Positions 45,102-53,403 of a DNA stretch of 64,000 bases are shown piece by piece (within the stretch, counting starts at the first letter, position 1; each line of letters begins with the position of its first letter). A model generated the notes under the pieces. That model was not told where the DNA came from. It did not search any database and saw only the letters and a list, made by a program, of their open reading frames with translations. Position numbers and translations under genes: made by a program. This stretch comes from CAKSFT01 sp045544615 (GTDB taxonomy: Bacteria; Bacillota; Clostridia; UBA1381), in the NCBI GenBank assembly GCA_045544615.1, contig JAZPZI010000026.1, positions 1 through 64,000 of the forward strand. The letters are read 5' to 3'.

Positions 45102-47072
45102 TTACTTGGCTGATTTGCTTTTTAAAGCATATTCAGCTTTTACTTTTTGGTCAGCTTTTATGCAAAGATATGCAATAATTGCGGCCATTGCAAGAACGGC
45201 TATAAGGCCCGGTATAAAGCCTGCGCCCAAAACACCTGTTGTGATGAGTGTGCCTGCCTGATACACCAAAAACGCTACGGTATATCCAACAGCAAGCTGG
45301 AGCCCGATTCCGCCCCAGAGCCATTTTGCACTCTTCATTTCAGCGTTCATAGCACCGATTGCGGCAAAGCAAGGCGGAGTAAAGAGGTTGAACATCAGGT
45401 ATGCAAGTGCGGCAACTGCACTAAGCTCCGGTGCGGCTCCAGGAAGTTCTGCTGAAACATCGGTAAGAACATAGCAAACAGCTATGGTTGCAACTACATT
45501 TTCTTTGGCAATAAAACCACTGACTGCCGCCGCTGCTAACTGCCAGGCGTGGTATCCGAGAATTGGAATCAGCAAAAAGGCAAATGGTCGTGCAATGGAT
45601 GCCAAAATGGAAATATCAGCAGTTTCTGCGACTGTGAGACTCCAGGTAAATGACTGCATAATCTGAACTGCGGTATTACAAAGAAGAATAATTGTTGCAG
45701 CCTTTACGATGTATGCCCAGCCACGGCTGCACATTGACTTGAATGCACCCCAGAGGCTTGGCATTTTGTATTCAGGCAATTCAATAATAAAGAAAGATTT
45801 TCTTGCCTTGTAGCCGGTGATTTTGTTTATAAGCAAAGCACCGAGGAAAATCAGGATAATACCCGAAAGATACATAACGGTACTAACCCAGCCTGAATCT
45901 TCGAAGAATGCACCTGCAAAAAGAGCAATTACAGGGATTTTAGCACCGCACGGCATAAACGGAGCAAGCATTGCAGTAGCTCTGCGTTCACGCTCGTTTC
46001 GGATTGTACGGCTTGCCATGATTCCCGGAACGGCACATCCGATTGTGATAACAAACGGAATAACCGATCTTCCCGAAAGACCGACCTTTTTGAAAATCGG
46101 GTCAAGTACAACCGCAACTCGTGACATATATCCGCAATCTTCTAAAAGTGCGATTAAGAAATACATTACCATAACAAGTGGGAGGAATCCGACAACTGCA
46201 ATAACACCGCCGATTACGCCGTCAACTAAAAGCGCATAAAGGAGTGGGTTTGCATTTTCTAAAAGTCCGCCGATAAATCCCTGGAAGGTCTCGAGCAAGC
46301 CTACCAGCCAATCTGCAATCGGTGTTCCGACCCATACCTGTGAAATCTGGAATACAAGATACATTACAACGGCAAAAATCGGGATGCCGAGCCATTTGTT
46401 TGTAAGAACGGCATCTATTTTGTCCTGATAGTTTTTCTCATTTGTGCGGACCTTTCTGGTTTCGACAGAGCGAACAAGCTTGTTTACAAAGGCAAATCGC
46501 TTTCTGTCTGCTGACTCAATTTCCTTCTTGTTTGTAAGGTCGATGTCAGCCTGTACATATGGTGCAGTCTGTTCTTCGCCAACAAGTGAAACGGCTTTGG
46601 TTATGACATCCTTTAATCCGTCTGCCGAGGTAGAGATTGTCTCGATTACCGGACAGTTCAAAAGCTTTGCAAGCGATGTAGTATCGATTTTTGTTTTCTT
46701 TTTCTCGTTTATATCTGACTTATTGAGAGCCACAACAACAGGAATACCGAGCTCCAAAAGCTGTGTTGTGAAGAACAGGCTTCGGCTCAAGTTTGTAGCA
46801 TCCACGATGTTTATGATAACATCAGGGTTTTCGTTTTTGACATACGAGCTTGTTATGCTTTCTTCAGATGTAAACGGTGACATTGAATATGCACCGGGGA
46901 GGTCGACTATAATGAGCTTTTCCTCGCTATCATAAAACCCTCTCTTGATTGTGTGCTCCTTCTTTTCGACGGTAACACCTGCCCAGTTTCCGACCTTTTC
47001 ATTTTGACCGGTAAGAGCGTTATACATGGTCGTTTTACCGCTGTTAGGATTGCCTGTTAATGCAATTCTCAT
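45102..47072 (-). CDS. feoB: Ferrous iron transport protein B
   Basis: This 656-residue protein has an N-terminal G-protein domain (P-loop GNPNSGKTT, DLPGAYSMSPFTSEE, NKSD), a GDI-like spacer, and two gate-type membrane halves (SVIPFVITIGCAVPGIMASRTI; LAAAAVSGFIAKENVVATIAV) with further helices. It imports Fe2+ across the cytoplasmic membrane. GGAGG precedes the ATG. A DtxR-like palindrome at 47143-47160 and a hairpin after feoA suggest feoB also has its own iron-controlled start. Confidence 0.96.
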   Translation of the reverse strand: MRIALTGNPNSGKTTMYNALTGQNEKVGNWAGVTVEKKEHTIKRGFYDSEEKLIIVDLPGAYSMSPFTSEESITSSYVKNENPDVIINIVDATNLSRSLFFTTQLLELGIPVVVALNKSDINEKKKTKIDTTSLAKLLNCPVIETISTSADGLKDVITKAVSLVGEEQTAPYVQADIDLTNKKEIESADRKRFAFVNKLVRSVETRKVRTNEKNYQDKIDAVLTNKWLGIPIFAVVMYLVFQISQVWVGTPIADWLVGLLETFQGFIGGLLENANPLLYALLVDGVIGGVIAVVGFLPLVMVMYFLIALLEDCGYMSRVAVVLDPIFKKVGLSGRSVIPFVITIGCAVPGIMASRTIRNERERRATAMLAPFMPCGAKIPVIALFAGAFFEDSGWVSTVMYLSGIILIFLGALLINKITGYKARKSFFIIELPEYKMPSLWGAFKSMCSRGWAYIVKAATIILLCNTAVQIMQSFTWSLTVAETADISILASIARPFAFLLIPILGYHAWQLAAAAVSGFIAKENVVATIAVCYVLTDVSAELPGAAPELSAVAALAYLMFNLFTPPCFAAIGAMNAEMKSAKWLWGGIGLQLAVGYTVAFLVYQAGTLITTGVLGAGFIPGLIAVLAMAAIIAYLCIKADQKVKAEYALKSKSAK

Positions 47073-47142
47073 TATGTATTCCTCCTTGAATTATATGTAT
47101 AATCTATTCCGACAGACGTTAATCTGTAAAATATTCGTCTCG

Positions 47143-47160
47143 AGTTAGCCTTAACTAACT
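47143..47160. promoter_or_regulatory. DtxR-type operator upstream of feoB
   Basis: AGTTAGCCTTAACTAACT is a near-perfect palindrome that resembles the DtxR/IdeR consensus core (TTAGGTTAG-CTAACCTAA). It lies in the gap between feoA and feoB. Confidence 0.6.
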
Positions 47161-47167
47161 GCTTTTC

Positions 47168-47196
47168 AAAAAAATAATCAAAAGATTATTTTTTTA
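47168..47196 (-). terminator. AT-rich hairpin after feoA
   Basis: AATAATC/GATTATT stem with an AT-rich run on both sides. It may end or reduce feoA transcription before feoB. Confidence 0.55.
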
Positions 47197-47204
47197 TTTT
47201 AAAA

Positions 47205-47417
47205 TCAGACAATGATTGCTTCAGCAAGCTGTTTGTCGATATTGTATCTTGCATCTTTAATGGAGACAACGCATCCGGATTTTAAGCGGGATATTACGGT
47301 AATCGGCTCACCGCTGTAGCATCCCAAAGAAAACAGGAACGCATCAAGCTCCTCGTCATCGGTTTCAATCCGCTGAATTATGTATTCAATTCCTTCTTCT
47401 GCTTCAAATAAGTTCAT
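47205..47417 (-). CDS. feoA: FeoA family protein
   Basis: The ATG at 47417 (product MNLFEAEEGIEYIIQRI, 70 residues) fits family length; an in-frame TTG at 47435 is further upstream. The protein is an SH3-like beta-barrel with FLFSLGCYSGEPITVISRLKS and a C-terminal YNIDKQLAEAIIV, as in FeoA. FeoA is a cytoplasmic partner of FeoB in ferrous iron uptake. Its promoter (TTGACA-17-TAAACT on the minus strand) is overlapped by DtxR-like repeats. Confidence 0.9.
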   Translation of the reverse strand: MNLFEAEEGIEYIIQRIETDDEELDAFLFSLGCYSGEPITVISRLKSGCVVSIKDARYNIDKQLAEAIIV

Positions 47418-47447
47418 ATGCGTCACCCGATTCAATGATTGATATGA

Positions 47448-47499
47448 GTTAGTCTAATCTAACTATAGTTAGTTTAGCATAACCGACATCTTTTGTCAA
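47448..47499 (-). promoter_or_regulatory. feoA promoter overlapped by a DtxR-type operator
   Basis: On the minus strand TTGACA (47499-47494), a 17-bp spacer and TAAACT (47476-47471). The TTAGTCTAATCTAACT and AGTTAGTTTAGC repeats at 47448-47482 cover the -10 and the start region, the usual place for iron-dependent repression. Confidence 0.65.
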
Positions 47500-47591
47500 C
47501 ACATTTTCCGAATTTTGTAAAAAATTATAATCTTTTTTGAAAATATTGGTTTGCATTTGGGCAGATTGCAAAATGACAGGGAAATATGGAT

Positions 47592-47620
47592 TTGACAATT
47601 GCGTGATGTTATGCTATAAT
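47592..47620 (+). promoter_or_regulatory. Promoter of the DtxR-type regulator
   Basis: TTGACA (47592), 17-bp spacer, TATAAT (47615), with the ATG at 47647. Confidence 0.85.
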
Positions 47621-47646
47621 TTATATATGAAGTGAGGGATAAATTT

Positions 47647-48018
47647 ATGAAGATAAAAGAATCAGCAGAGAATTATCTGGAAACGATTCTCATGCTTAAA
47701 AATAAGAAGGGATATGTAAGAAGCATTGATATTGCAAATGAGCTTTCCTTTGCAAAGGCGAGTGTTTCGGTTGCAATGAAGGCCCTTCGTGAAAATGAAT
47801 ATATTCAGGTTGATGAAAACGGCTACATCGCTCTTACCGAAAAGGGATTGCAGATTGCAGAAGGTCTCTATGAGAGGCATCAGGTGATAGCAAAGGCGTT
47901 GATTGCACTCGGTGTTGATGAAGAAACCGCATATGAGGACAGCTGTAAGATTGAGCATCATATAAGTAGTGAAAGCTTTGAAAAGATAAAAGAATATCTT
48001 GAAAATAAGAACATATAA
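47647..48018 (+). CDS. Iron-dependent repressor, DtxR/MntR family
   Basis: The ATG at 47647 has GTGAGGG eight bases upstream; the in-frame GTG at 47632 is part of that site. The 123-residue protein has the winged-helix start ESAENYLETILMLKNKKGYVRSIDIANEL, the recognition region FAKASVSVAMKALRENEYI, and a dimerisation part with HHISSESFEKIKEYL. It lacks the SH3-like third domain, as is common in Clostridia. Divergent from feoA, whose promoter carries DtxR-like palindromes, so it is the probable iron sensor of the locus. Confidence 0.88.
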   Translation: MKIKESAENYLETILMLKNKKGYVRSIDIANELSFAKASVSVAMKALRENEYIQVDENGYIALTEKGLQIAEGLYERHQVIAKALIALGVDEETAYEDSCKIEHHISSESFEKIKEYLENKNI

Positions 48019-48049
48019 AAAACCGAAACAGAAATCTGTTTCGGTTTTT
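48017..48049. terminator. Bidirectional terminator between the regulator genes
   Basis: AAAAACCGAAACAG, loop AAAT, CTGTTTCGGTTTTT; A-run and T-run on opposite sides serve both convergent genes. Confidence 0.9.
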
Positions 48050-48050
48050 G

Positions 48051-48938
48051 TTATTTATACCCAAGAAGATTTTTCTTGAATTGCTTTGGCGATATTCGCT
48101 TGTGGTTTTTAAACTGCTCTATAAAATAGCTTGAGGTCGAAAACCCTGTTTGCATAGCAATTTCGGTCATGCTAAGGTCGGTTGTCGCAAGGAGCTTTTC
48201 TGCTTCTGCGATGCGGACGTAGTTCAGGTATTCGCTGAAACTGTGTTTTGTTACCTGCTTGAAAATTCTCGAAAAATAGCTGTAGCTCACATTACACATT
48301 TTCGCCGCCTCCATAACGGTAAAGGGCTCTGCAAAGTGAATCGAGATATAGTCCATAACCTGCTGAATTTTGTTGGAGAGTTCGGAGGTTATCGAACTGT
48401 CAAGCTCAAGGTCGATATTTTTTGAGTTCCAGTACCGCAGAATCCAGAGGAATATACTGTTGATATGTGTGCGGATTGCGATTTCGTATCCGTATTTTTT
48501 TTCGGTGTATTCCTTGTGTATCTCAAGCATCTTTTGCGGAATGTCGGTTTTTGATAGCTCTTCTTTTGTAAAAACACGCTGATGACGGGAGTTATTTACC
48601 AAAAAAGGAGTGACGTATTTTATTTCAAAAACCGAGCCCGATGCGGCGTGAATTATCTCGGGAAGAAATCTCACGACCAGGTAAGAACCCGGCCCCTTGG
48701 CGATAATGTTATGTACCTCGCAGGAGTTTATGACAACAATGTCGTCTTTTTTGAAGTTAAAATATTTGCCATTTAGCCATATATCGTAAACTCCTTCTAT
48801 ACAGTATAGCATTTCTATATATTCGTGGTAGTGCGGATATGCTCCCATGCTTGCTGCTGTAAACCGTTGGATGTGAGTGATATACGGCTCAACCGCTCCG
48901 TATTCGTTTATGGCTTTCGCTTCGTAAGTATCGGTCAT
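48051..48938 (-). CDS. AraC family transcriptional regulator
   Basis: This 295-residue protein has an N-terminal cupin-type sensor (PHYHEYIEMLYCIEGVYDIW, FKKDDIVVINSCEVH) and a C-terminal double helix-turn-helix (MEAAKMCNVSYSYFSRIFKQ; MTEIAMQTGFSTSSYFIEQFKNHKRISPKQF). GGAGG precedes the ATG. It diverges from the Gfo/Idh/MocA-isomerase operon at 49068 with 129 bp between starts, so it is the likely activator of that operon in response to a sugar ligand. Confidence 0.93.
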   Translation of the reverse strand: MTDTYEAKAINEYGAVEPYITHIQRFTAASMGAYPHYHEYIEMLYCIEGVYDIWLNGKYFNFKKDDIVVINSCEVHNIIAKGPGSYLVVRFLPEIIHAASGSVFEIKYVTPFLVNNSRHQRVFTKEELSKTDIPQKMLEIHKEYTEKKYGYEIAIRTHINSIFLWILRYWNSKNIDLELDSSITSELSNKIQQVMDYISIHFAEPFTVMEAAKMCNVSYSYFSRIFKQVTKHSFSEYLNYVRIAEAEKLLATTDLSMTEIAMQTGFSTSSYFIEQFKNHKRISPKQFKKNLLGYK

Positions 48939-49067
48939 AACAAAACCTCCATGACAAAAAAGTGATATTTTTTGATAGAATCATTATATCATATATTTTT
49001 GTAATATGCTACACTTTTTATATAGAAAGAAGAATTTATTTTTAAAAATATATAAGGAGGATGAAAA

Positions 49068-50147
49068 ATGGAGAAGAAATTAAGAGTAGGAATTGTTGGT
49101 TGTGGCGGTATTGCAAACGGAAAGCATATGCCTGCACTAAAAACAGTTAATGATGTAGAAATGGTGGCATTTTGCGACATAATCCGTGAGCGTGCCGAAA
49201 AGGCGGCAGCTGAATATGGCGTGGACGGTGCAACAGTTTACGAGGATTACAAGGAAATGCTTGCAAAGGAAAAGCTCGATGTAGTTCACGTTTGTACACC
49301 GAATAACTCTCACGCTCCTATTTCTATTGCAGCTATGGAAGCAGATTGCCATGTAATGTGCGAAAAACCGATGGCAAAGACTGTAGCCCAGGCAAAGGAA
49401 ATGCTCGATGCTCACAAGAGAACAGGTAAAAAGCTTACAATAGGCTATCAGAACCGTTTCAAGGCGGACAGTCAGTATCTTAAAAAGGCGTGCCTAAGAG
49501 ATGATCTGGGTGAAATCTATTTTGCAAAGGCGCACGCAATAAGACGCCGTGCAGTTCCTACCTGGGGCGTTTTCCTTGATGAGGAAGCACAGGGCGGCGG
49601 CCCATTGATTGATATCGGAACACACGCTTTAGACCTTACACTCTGGTTTATGGATAACTATAAGGTAAAGAGCGTTAAGGGTTCGGTATTCAAAAAGCTT
49701 GGCGATCAGACCGAAACTGCTAATGCATGGGGAGACTGGGATCCGAAAGAATATACCGTTGAGGATTCAGCTTTCGGCTTTATTACAATGGAGGACGGTG
49801 CAACAATCATCCTTGAGAGCAGCTGGGCAATCAATATGCTTGATCCGCTTGAGGCAGCAACAACACTTTGCGGAACAAAGGCCGGTGCAGATATGCGTGA
49901 CGGTTTGAGAATCAATAAGGTAGAGTTCAATACTCAGGTTGTTGAAAAGCCTGATTTCAATGCAGGCGGAGTTGCATTCTATGACGGTGCAGTTGAAAAA
50001 CCTGAATACAGGGAAGCACGTCAGTGGATTGATGCTATAAAGAATGACACCGACCCTGTAGTTTTGCCCGAGCAGGCGCTTGTGGTAACACAGGTGTTAG
50101 AGGCTATCTATGAGAGTGCAAAAACCGGTAAGGAAATAGTATTTTAA
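49068..50147 (+). CDS. Gfo/Idh/MocA family oxidoreductase
   Basis: This 359-residue protein has the Rossmann start RVGIVGCGGIANGKHMPAL, the family motif VHVCTPNNSHAPISIAAMEADCHVMCEKPMA (catalytic Lys of EKP) and a C-terminal beta-sheet domain (QGGGPLIDIGTHALDL). Family members oxidise or reduce sugars, inositols and related polyols with NAD(P). First gene of a three-gene operon with a TIM-barrel isomerase-like protein and a second MocA-type enzyme. TAAGGAGG sets the start. Substrate unknown; 3-keto-sugar chemistry is one family possibility. Confidence 0.93.
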   Translation: MEKKLRVGIVGCGGIANGKHMPALKTVNDVEMVAFCDIIRERAEKAAAEYGVDGATVYEDYKEMLAKEKLDVVHVCTPNNSHAPISIAAMEADCHVMCEKPMAKTVAQAKEMLDAHKRTGKKLTIGYQNRFKADSQYLKKACLRDDLGEIYFAKAHAIRRRAVPTWGVFLDEEAQGGGPLIDIGTHALDLTLWFMDNYKVKSVKGSVFKKLGDQTETANAWGDWDPKEYTVEDSAFGFITMEDGATIILESSWAINMLDPLEAATTLCGTKAGADMRDGLRINKVEFNTQVVEKPDFNAGGVAFYDGAVEKPEYREARQWIDAIKNDTDPVVLPEQALVVTQVLEAIYESAKTGKEIVF

Positions 50148-50168
50148 AGATATAGGGAGGATGCCGAT

Positions 50169-51134
50169 ATGAAATTAGGTGTAATGAATCCTGCAGTAGC
50201 ACATCTTTCGTTTGAGGAGGCACTCAAATACCTTCACGGACTTGGTGTACAGTGTATCGAAATCGGAGCGGGCGGTTACCCCGGAAATGCTCACCTAAAG
50301 CCGGAAGAGTTTGTTGGTAATGATGCAAAGATTGCAGAATATAAGCAACTTTTGGAAAAATACGAAATCGAAATTTCAGCTATAAGCTGTCATGGAAATC
50401 CGCTTCATCCGCAAAAGGAAATTGCCGAGAAATTCCACAATGAATTCAAGGGTGCAATTCTGGCGGCAGAAGCACTTGGCGTTGATACTGTAATCGGATT
50501 TTCAGGATGCCCGGGCGACCACGACGGTGCGATGTATCCAAACTGGGTAACCTGTGCATGGCCTGATGATTATGCAAAGATTCTCGAATGGCAGTGGTCT
50601 GAAAAGGTTATTCCGTATTGGAAGGATATGGCTGAGTTTGCAAAATCACACAAGGTGACCAAGATAGCATTCGAGATGCACCCCGGATTTGTTGTATATA
50701 ATCCGTCATCACTTCTGAAGCTGAGAGAAGCGGTTGGCGATATAATCGGTGCAAACTTTGACCCGAGCCATCTTTTCTGGCAGGGAATAGACCCTTGCGA
50801 GGCAATCAGAGCACTTGAGGGTGCAATTTATCACTTCCATGCTAAAGATACAAAGATTTACGATACAAACTGTAAGGTAAATGGCGTGTTGGATACAAAG
50901 TCTTTGGGAAGCCTGAAAGACCGTTCATGGCTTTTCAGAACTGTCGGTTACGGACACGACAAGGATGTATGGAATGATATGGTAAGTACACTGAGAATGA
51001 CCGGTTATGACGGTGCACTCAGTATTGAACACGAGGATGCACTTATGAGCCCGAAAGAGGGACTTGAAAAGGCGATAGAGTTTTTAAAGGAAGTTCTGAT
51101 ATTTGAAGGTCAGGGCGAAATGTGGTGGGTATAA
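50169..51134 (+). CDS. Sugar phosphate isomerase/epimerase-like TIM barrel protein
   Basis: This 321-residue AP-endonuclease-2-type TIM barrel has GVQCIEIGAGGYPGN at the N-terminus, ALGVDTVIGFSGCPGDH, the metal-ligand strand IAFEMHPGFVVYNP (Glu), IGANFDPSHLFWQGIDP (Asp, His), YHFHAKDTKIY and GALSIEHEDALMSP (Glu). All the metal ligands expected of the xylose-isomerase-like fold are present. The set resembles enzymes that act on 3-keto-glycosides or polyols together with Gfo/Idh/MocA dehydrogenases; that specific role is inferred. GGGAGG precedes the ATG and the next start lies 21 bp after the stop. Confidence 0.88.
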   Translation: MKLGVMNPAVAHLSFEEALKYLHGLGVQCIEIGAGGYPGNAHLKPEEFVGNDAKIAEYKQLLEKYEIEISAISCHGNPLHPQKEIAEKFHNEFKGAILAAEALGVDTVIGFSGCPGDHDGAMYPNWVTCAWPDDYAKILEWQWSEKVIPYWKDMAEFAKSHKVTKIAFEMHPGFVVYNPSSLLKLREAVGDIIGANFDPSHLFWQGIDPCEAIRALEGAIYHFHAKDTKIYDTNCKVNGVLDTKSLGSLKDRSWLFRTVGYGHDKDVWNDMVSTLRMTGYDGALSIEHEDALMSPKEGLEKAIEFLKEVLIFEGQGEMWWV

Positions 51135-51154
51135 TTTCCAAGAAGGAGACAGAA

Positions 51155-52222
51155 ATGGCTGAGCACAGAATTGGAATTATAGGTTTTGGCGGTATGGCAA
51201 ACTGGCACGTTGATACATTCAGAGAAGAAAAGTATCGTCGTGCGGAGTTTGTTGGTGTATATGATATAAACGCTGAAAAATATCCGCTTGCAAGGGAAAA
51301 GGGCTTGAAAGTTTATGCATCACTCGATGATATGCTTTCGGATGAAACACTCGATATTATCCTTGTTGCAACAAGCAACGAGGTGCACAAAGACCTCTCA
51401 ATTATGGCGATGAGAGCAGGGAAGAATGTTATCTGCGAAAAGCCGGTAACTTTATCATCGGAAGAACTCGAGGAAATTATGGCGGTTCAAAAAGAAACCG
51501 GCAAGGTTTTCACAATCGATCAGAACAGAAGAACAAACAAAGATTTTGTTTTGATGAGAAGATGCGTAGAGGACGGAATGATTGGCGAACCTTATGTGAT
51601 TGAATCCCGTGTTGAGGGCTCTCGTGGTATGCCGACAGGCTGGAGAACAATCAAAAGACTCGGCGGAGGTATGATGCTTGACTGGGGAGTTCACTTAATC
51701 GACCAGCTCATGTATATGCTCCCTGATAAGGTGGTAAATGTATTCTGTACAATGAACAGCATTCAGTACCCTGAAGTGGATGACAATTTCAGACTCGTTA
51801 TGACATTTGAAAATGGAATAGAGGCAAGGGTTGAAGTTGCTACAAATAACTATATTATGCACCCGAGATGGTATGTGCTCGGAAAACGTGGAACTCTTGA
51901 GATTCCTGACTGGGACTGTGAAGGAAAGATTGTTCGTGCGGTGGAAAAGGAAGACGAGTGGGCTGAGGAGATTGTCTACACCAAGGCAGGCCCGACAAAA
52001 ACTATGGCACCAAGAAGCGAAAAATCAACCGAGACAATCGAGATTCACGAACCAGTTGATGTTGTAGATAATCTGACAGTTCCTTATGATCAGCTGATTG
52101 ATGCAATCGAGGGTAAGGCAGAACTTACAATCAAACCTGAACAGGCTTTGAGAGTAATGAAGGTTATGGAAGCAGCATTTGAGTCTTGGGAGAAGAAGGA
52201 AGCCATAAAGACTGATATTTAA
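51155..52222 (+). CDS. Gfo/Idh/MocA family oxidoreductase
   Basis: The ATG at 51155 has AAGGAG eight bases upstream; the frame opens earlier at a GTG (51122) overlapping the previous gene, which is not favoured. The 355-residue protein has RIGIIGFGGMANWHVD (Rossmann), IILVATSNEVHKDLSIMAMRAGKNVICEKPV (catalytic Lys) and RLGGGMMLDWGVHLIDQLMY (His near the sugar site). It diverges clearly from the enzyme at 49068, so the two probably act at different steps. Last gene of the operon, before a terminator. Confidence 0.93.
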   Translation: MAEHRIGIIGFGGMANWHVDTFREEKYRRAEFVGVYDINAEKYPLAREKGLKVYASLDDMLSDETLDIILVATSNEVHKDLSIMAMRAGKNVICEKPVTLSSEELEEIMAVQKETGKVFTIDQNRRTNKDFVLMRRCVEDGMIGEPYVIESRVEGSRGMPTGWRTIKRLGGGMMLDWGVHLIDQLMYMLPDKVVNVFCTMNSIQYPEVDDNFRLVMTFENGIEARVEVATNNYIMHPRWYVLGKRGTLEIPDWDCEGKIVRAVEKEDEWAEEIVYTKAGPTKTMAPRSEKSTETIEIHEPVDVVDNLTVPYDQLIDAIEGKAELTIKPEQALRVMKVMEAAFESWEKKEAIKTDI

Positions 52223-52228
52223 AAATAT

Positions 52229-52266
52229 AAAAGACGGAGAACTTTGTTGATTTCCGTCTTTTTTTA
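52229..52266 (+). terminator. Terminator of the MocA operon
   Basis: AAAGACGGA pairs with TCCGTCTT across a loop, then T7. Confidence 0.85.
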
Positions 52267-52280
52267 ATATTTAAAAAAGC

Positions 52281-52309
52281 TTGCAAAATAAGGAAAAACT
52301 TGATATAAT
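52281..52309 (+). promoter_or_regulatory. Promoter of the 78-residue gene
   Basis: TTGCAA (52281), 17-bp spacer, TATAAT (52304). Confidence 0.65.
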
Positions 52310-52374
52310 GGTATAGTAAGGATTTTGTTGCAGATAATAATACTGCAATAATAAAAAATGAGGAGGTCCAGAAT

Positions 52375-52611
52375 ATGAAAAAGATTATTTGTAAGGTTGA
52401 GTATGACACCGACGCATCAGAGCTTATCGGTAAGTTCACAAGCGGCGAGCTTGGCGATCCGGCAGGCTATGAAGAAAGCCTTTATGTAACCGCAAACGGT
52501 AAGTATTTCCTTTACACAAACGGAGGAGAAGAATCAATCTACACAGAAGAAAACATCACAAGAATGTCAGCAGCAAAGGCAGAAGAATGGCGTAAAAACC
52601 ATAATATCTAA
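52375..52611 (+). CDS. Small hypothetical protein (78 aa)
   Basis: A strong GGAGG and its own promoter and terminator support this short gene. The product begins MKKIICKVEYDTDASEL and includes YVTANGKYFLYTNGGEES and a helical end with AAKAEEWRKNH. No signal peptide or membrane segment is present. It looks like a compact alpha/beta cytoplasmic protein; similar short proteins are common in Clostridia, but I do not recognise a named family. Confidence 0.75.
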   Translation: MKKIICKVEYDTDASELIGKFTSGELGDPAGYEESLYVTANGKYFLYTNGGEESIYTEENITRMSAAKAEEWRKNHNI

Positions 52612-52616
52612 AGCTA

Positions 52617-52654
52617 AAGAGCCTATAGCAAAATGTTTTGCTATAGGCTCTTTT
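52617..52654. terminator. Bidirectional terminator
   Basis: AAAGAGCCTATAGCAAAA pairs with TTTTGCTATAGGCTCTTT, with A- and T-rich ends, between convergent genes. Confidence 0.92.
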
Positions 52655-53402
52655 ACATATTATCCCTTATAGATTTTACATTCTTCAAAAGCGGCTGTAC
52701 TGGTGTTGCCAACTCGTCGTATTCATAAACACACAAATACATACAGTTTCCAAGTTCTCCACCAATTTTCCTAAGAATGTGACATTCTCCGCCGGCTAAA
52801 AACAGAAATGGAATTTTCAAGTTTTCTTTTAACAGTTGTATAATCTTGAGATTCTCTAACTGTTGTTCCATAGTATCTGCACCCGTAACAATTTTGCATA
52901 TATCCGCACCGCGTTTTTGGTGCTCCAATGCGATTTCAAGAACCCGCTCTGCGGACGTGAATTTGTAGATGTGGGAGGATATTAAAACTTCTGCACCCTT
53001 TTTATGCAAATCATTAATAAGCTGCATTTGCTTTTCTATTGTACTGTCATCTACTGCAACTTCGTCAGGTTGTTTATCAAACAAATCACCCATTACATCA
53101 CATAGTGTTGCACCGCAGTCTGCAAGCTCTTTTAACTCTTCCGCCAACTGTTCATCCGTTTTGCCTTCGTTTTCTCCAAAACGGTAGTTTGTGACATAAA
53201 CAGGCTTACCGCTATAAGAAAAAATATCCCTGTAGGTTTCTTTATTTCTGTATTCCTTTTTCATTCTGCAAAGCTGCATACCGAAGGCTTCCCCGCCTTC
53301 CGGCAGAGATTTATCAATCAACTCTTTGATTCTTGTTGGATTATCTGCCTGGACCATCACGGTAAGCAAAGGTTTTTCAAACTCTAAAAAAGTTTTTTTC
53401 AT
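52653..53402 (-). CDS. Type I 3-dehydroquinate dehydratase-like protein
   Basis: The ATG at 53402 is one base after the stop of the SDR gene; an earlier in-frame start (53441) lies inside that gene. The 249-residue TIM barrel shows the type I dehydroquinase layout: YVTNYRF (substrate Arg), LISSHIYKF (catalytic His), ADICKIVTGAD (Schiff-base Lys), ILRKIGGELGN (Arg) and ATPVQPLL (Gln). The early ExR motif reads MQLCRM, with Gln for Glu. It might dehydrate a dehydroquinate-like sugar acid with the SDR partner, rather than serve aromatic biosynthesis. This is inferred from context. Confidence 0.75.
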   Translation of the reverse strand: MKKTFLEFEKPLLTVMVQADNPTRIKELIDKSLPEGGEAFGMQLCRMKKEYRNKETYRDIFSYSGKPVYVTNYRFGENEGKTDEQLAEELKELADCGATLCDVMGDLFDKQPDEVAVDDSTIEKQMQLINDLHKKGAEVLISSHIYKFTSAERVLEIALEHQKRGADICKIVTGADTMEQQLENLKIIQLLKENLKIPFLFLAGGECHILRKIGGELGNCMYLCVYEYDELATPVQPLLKNVKSIRDNM

Positions 53403-53403
53403 A

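Noticed and set aside
45147..46935. Plus-strand open frames of 60-163 codons opposite feoB
   Set aside because: They are shadows of the feoB frame on the other strand, with no ribosome sites and low-complexity Ser/Thr-rich products.
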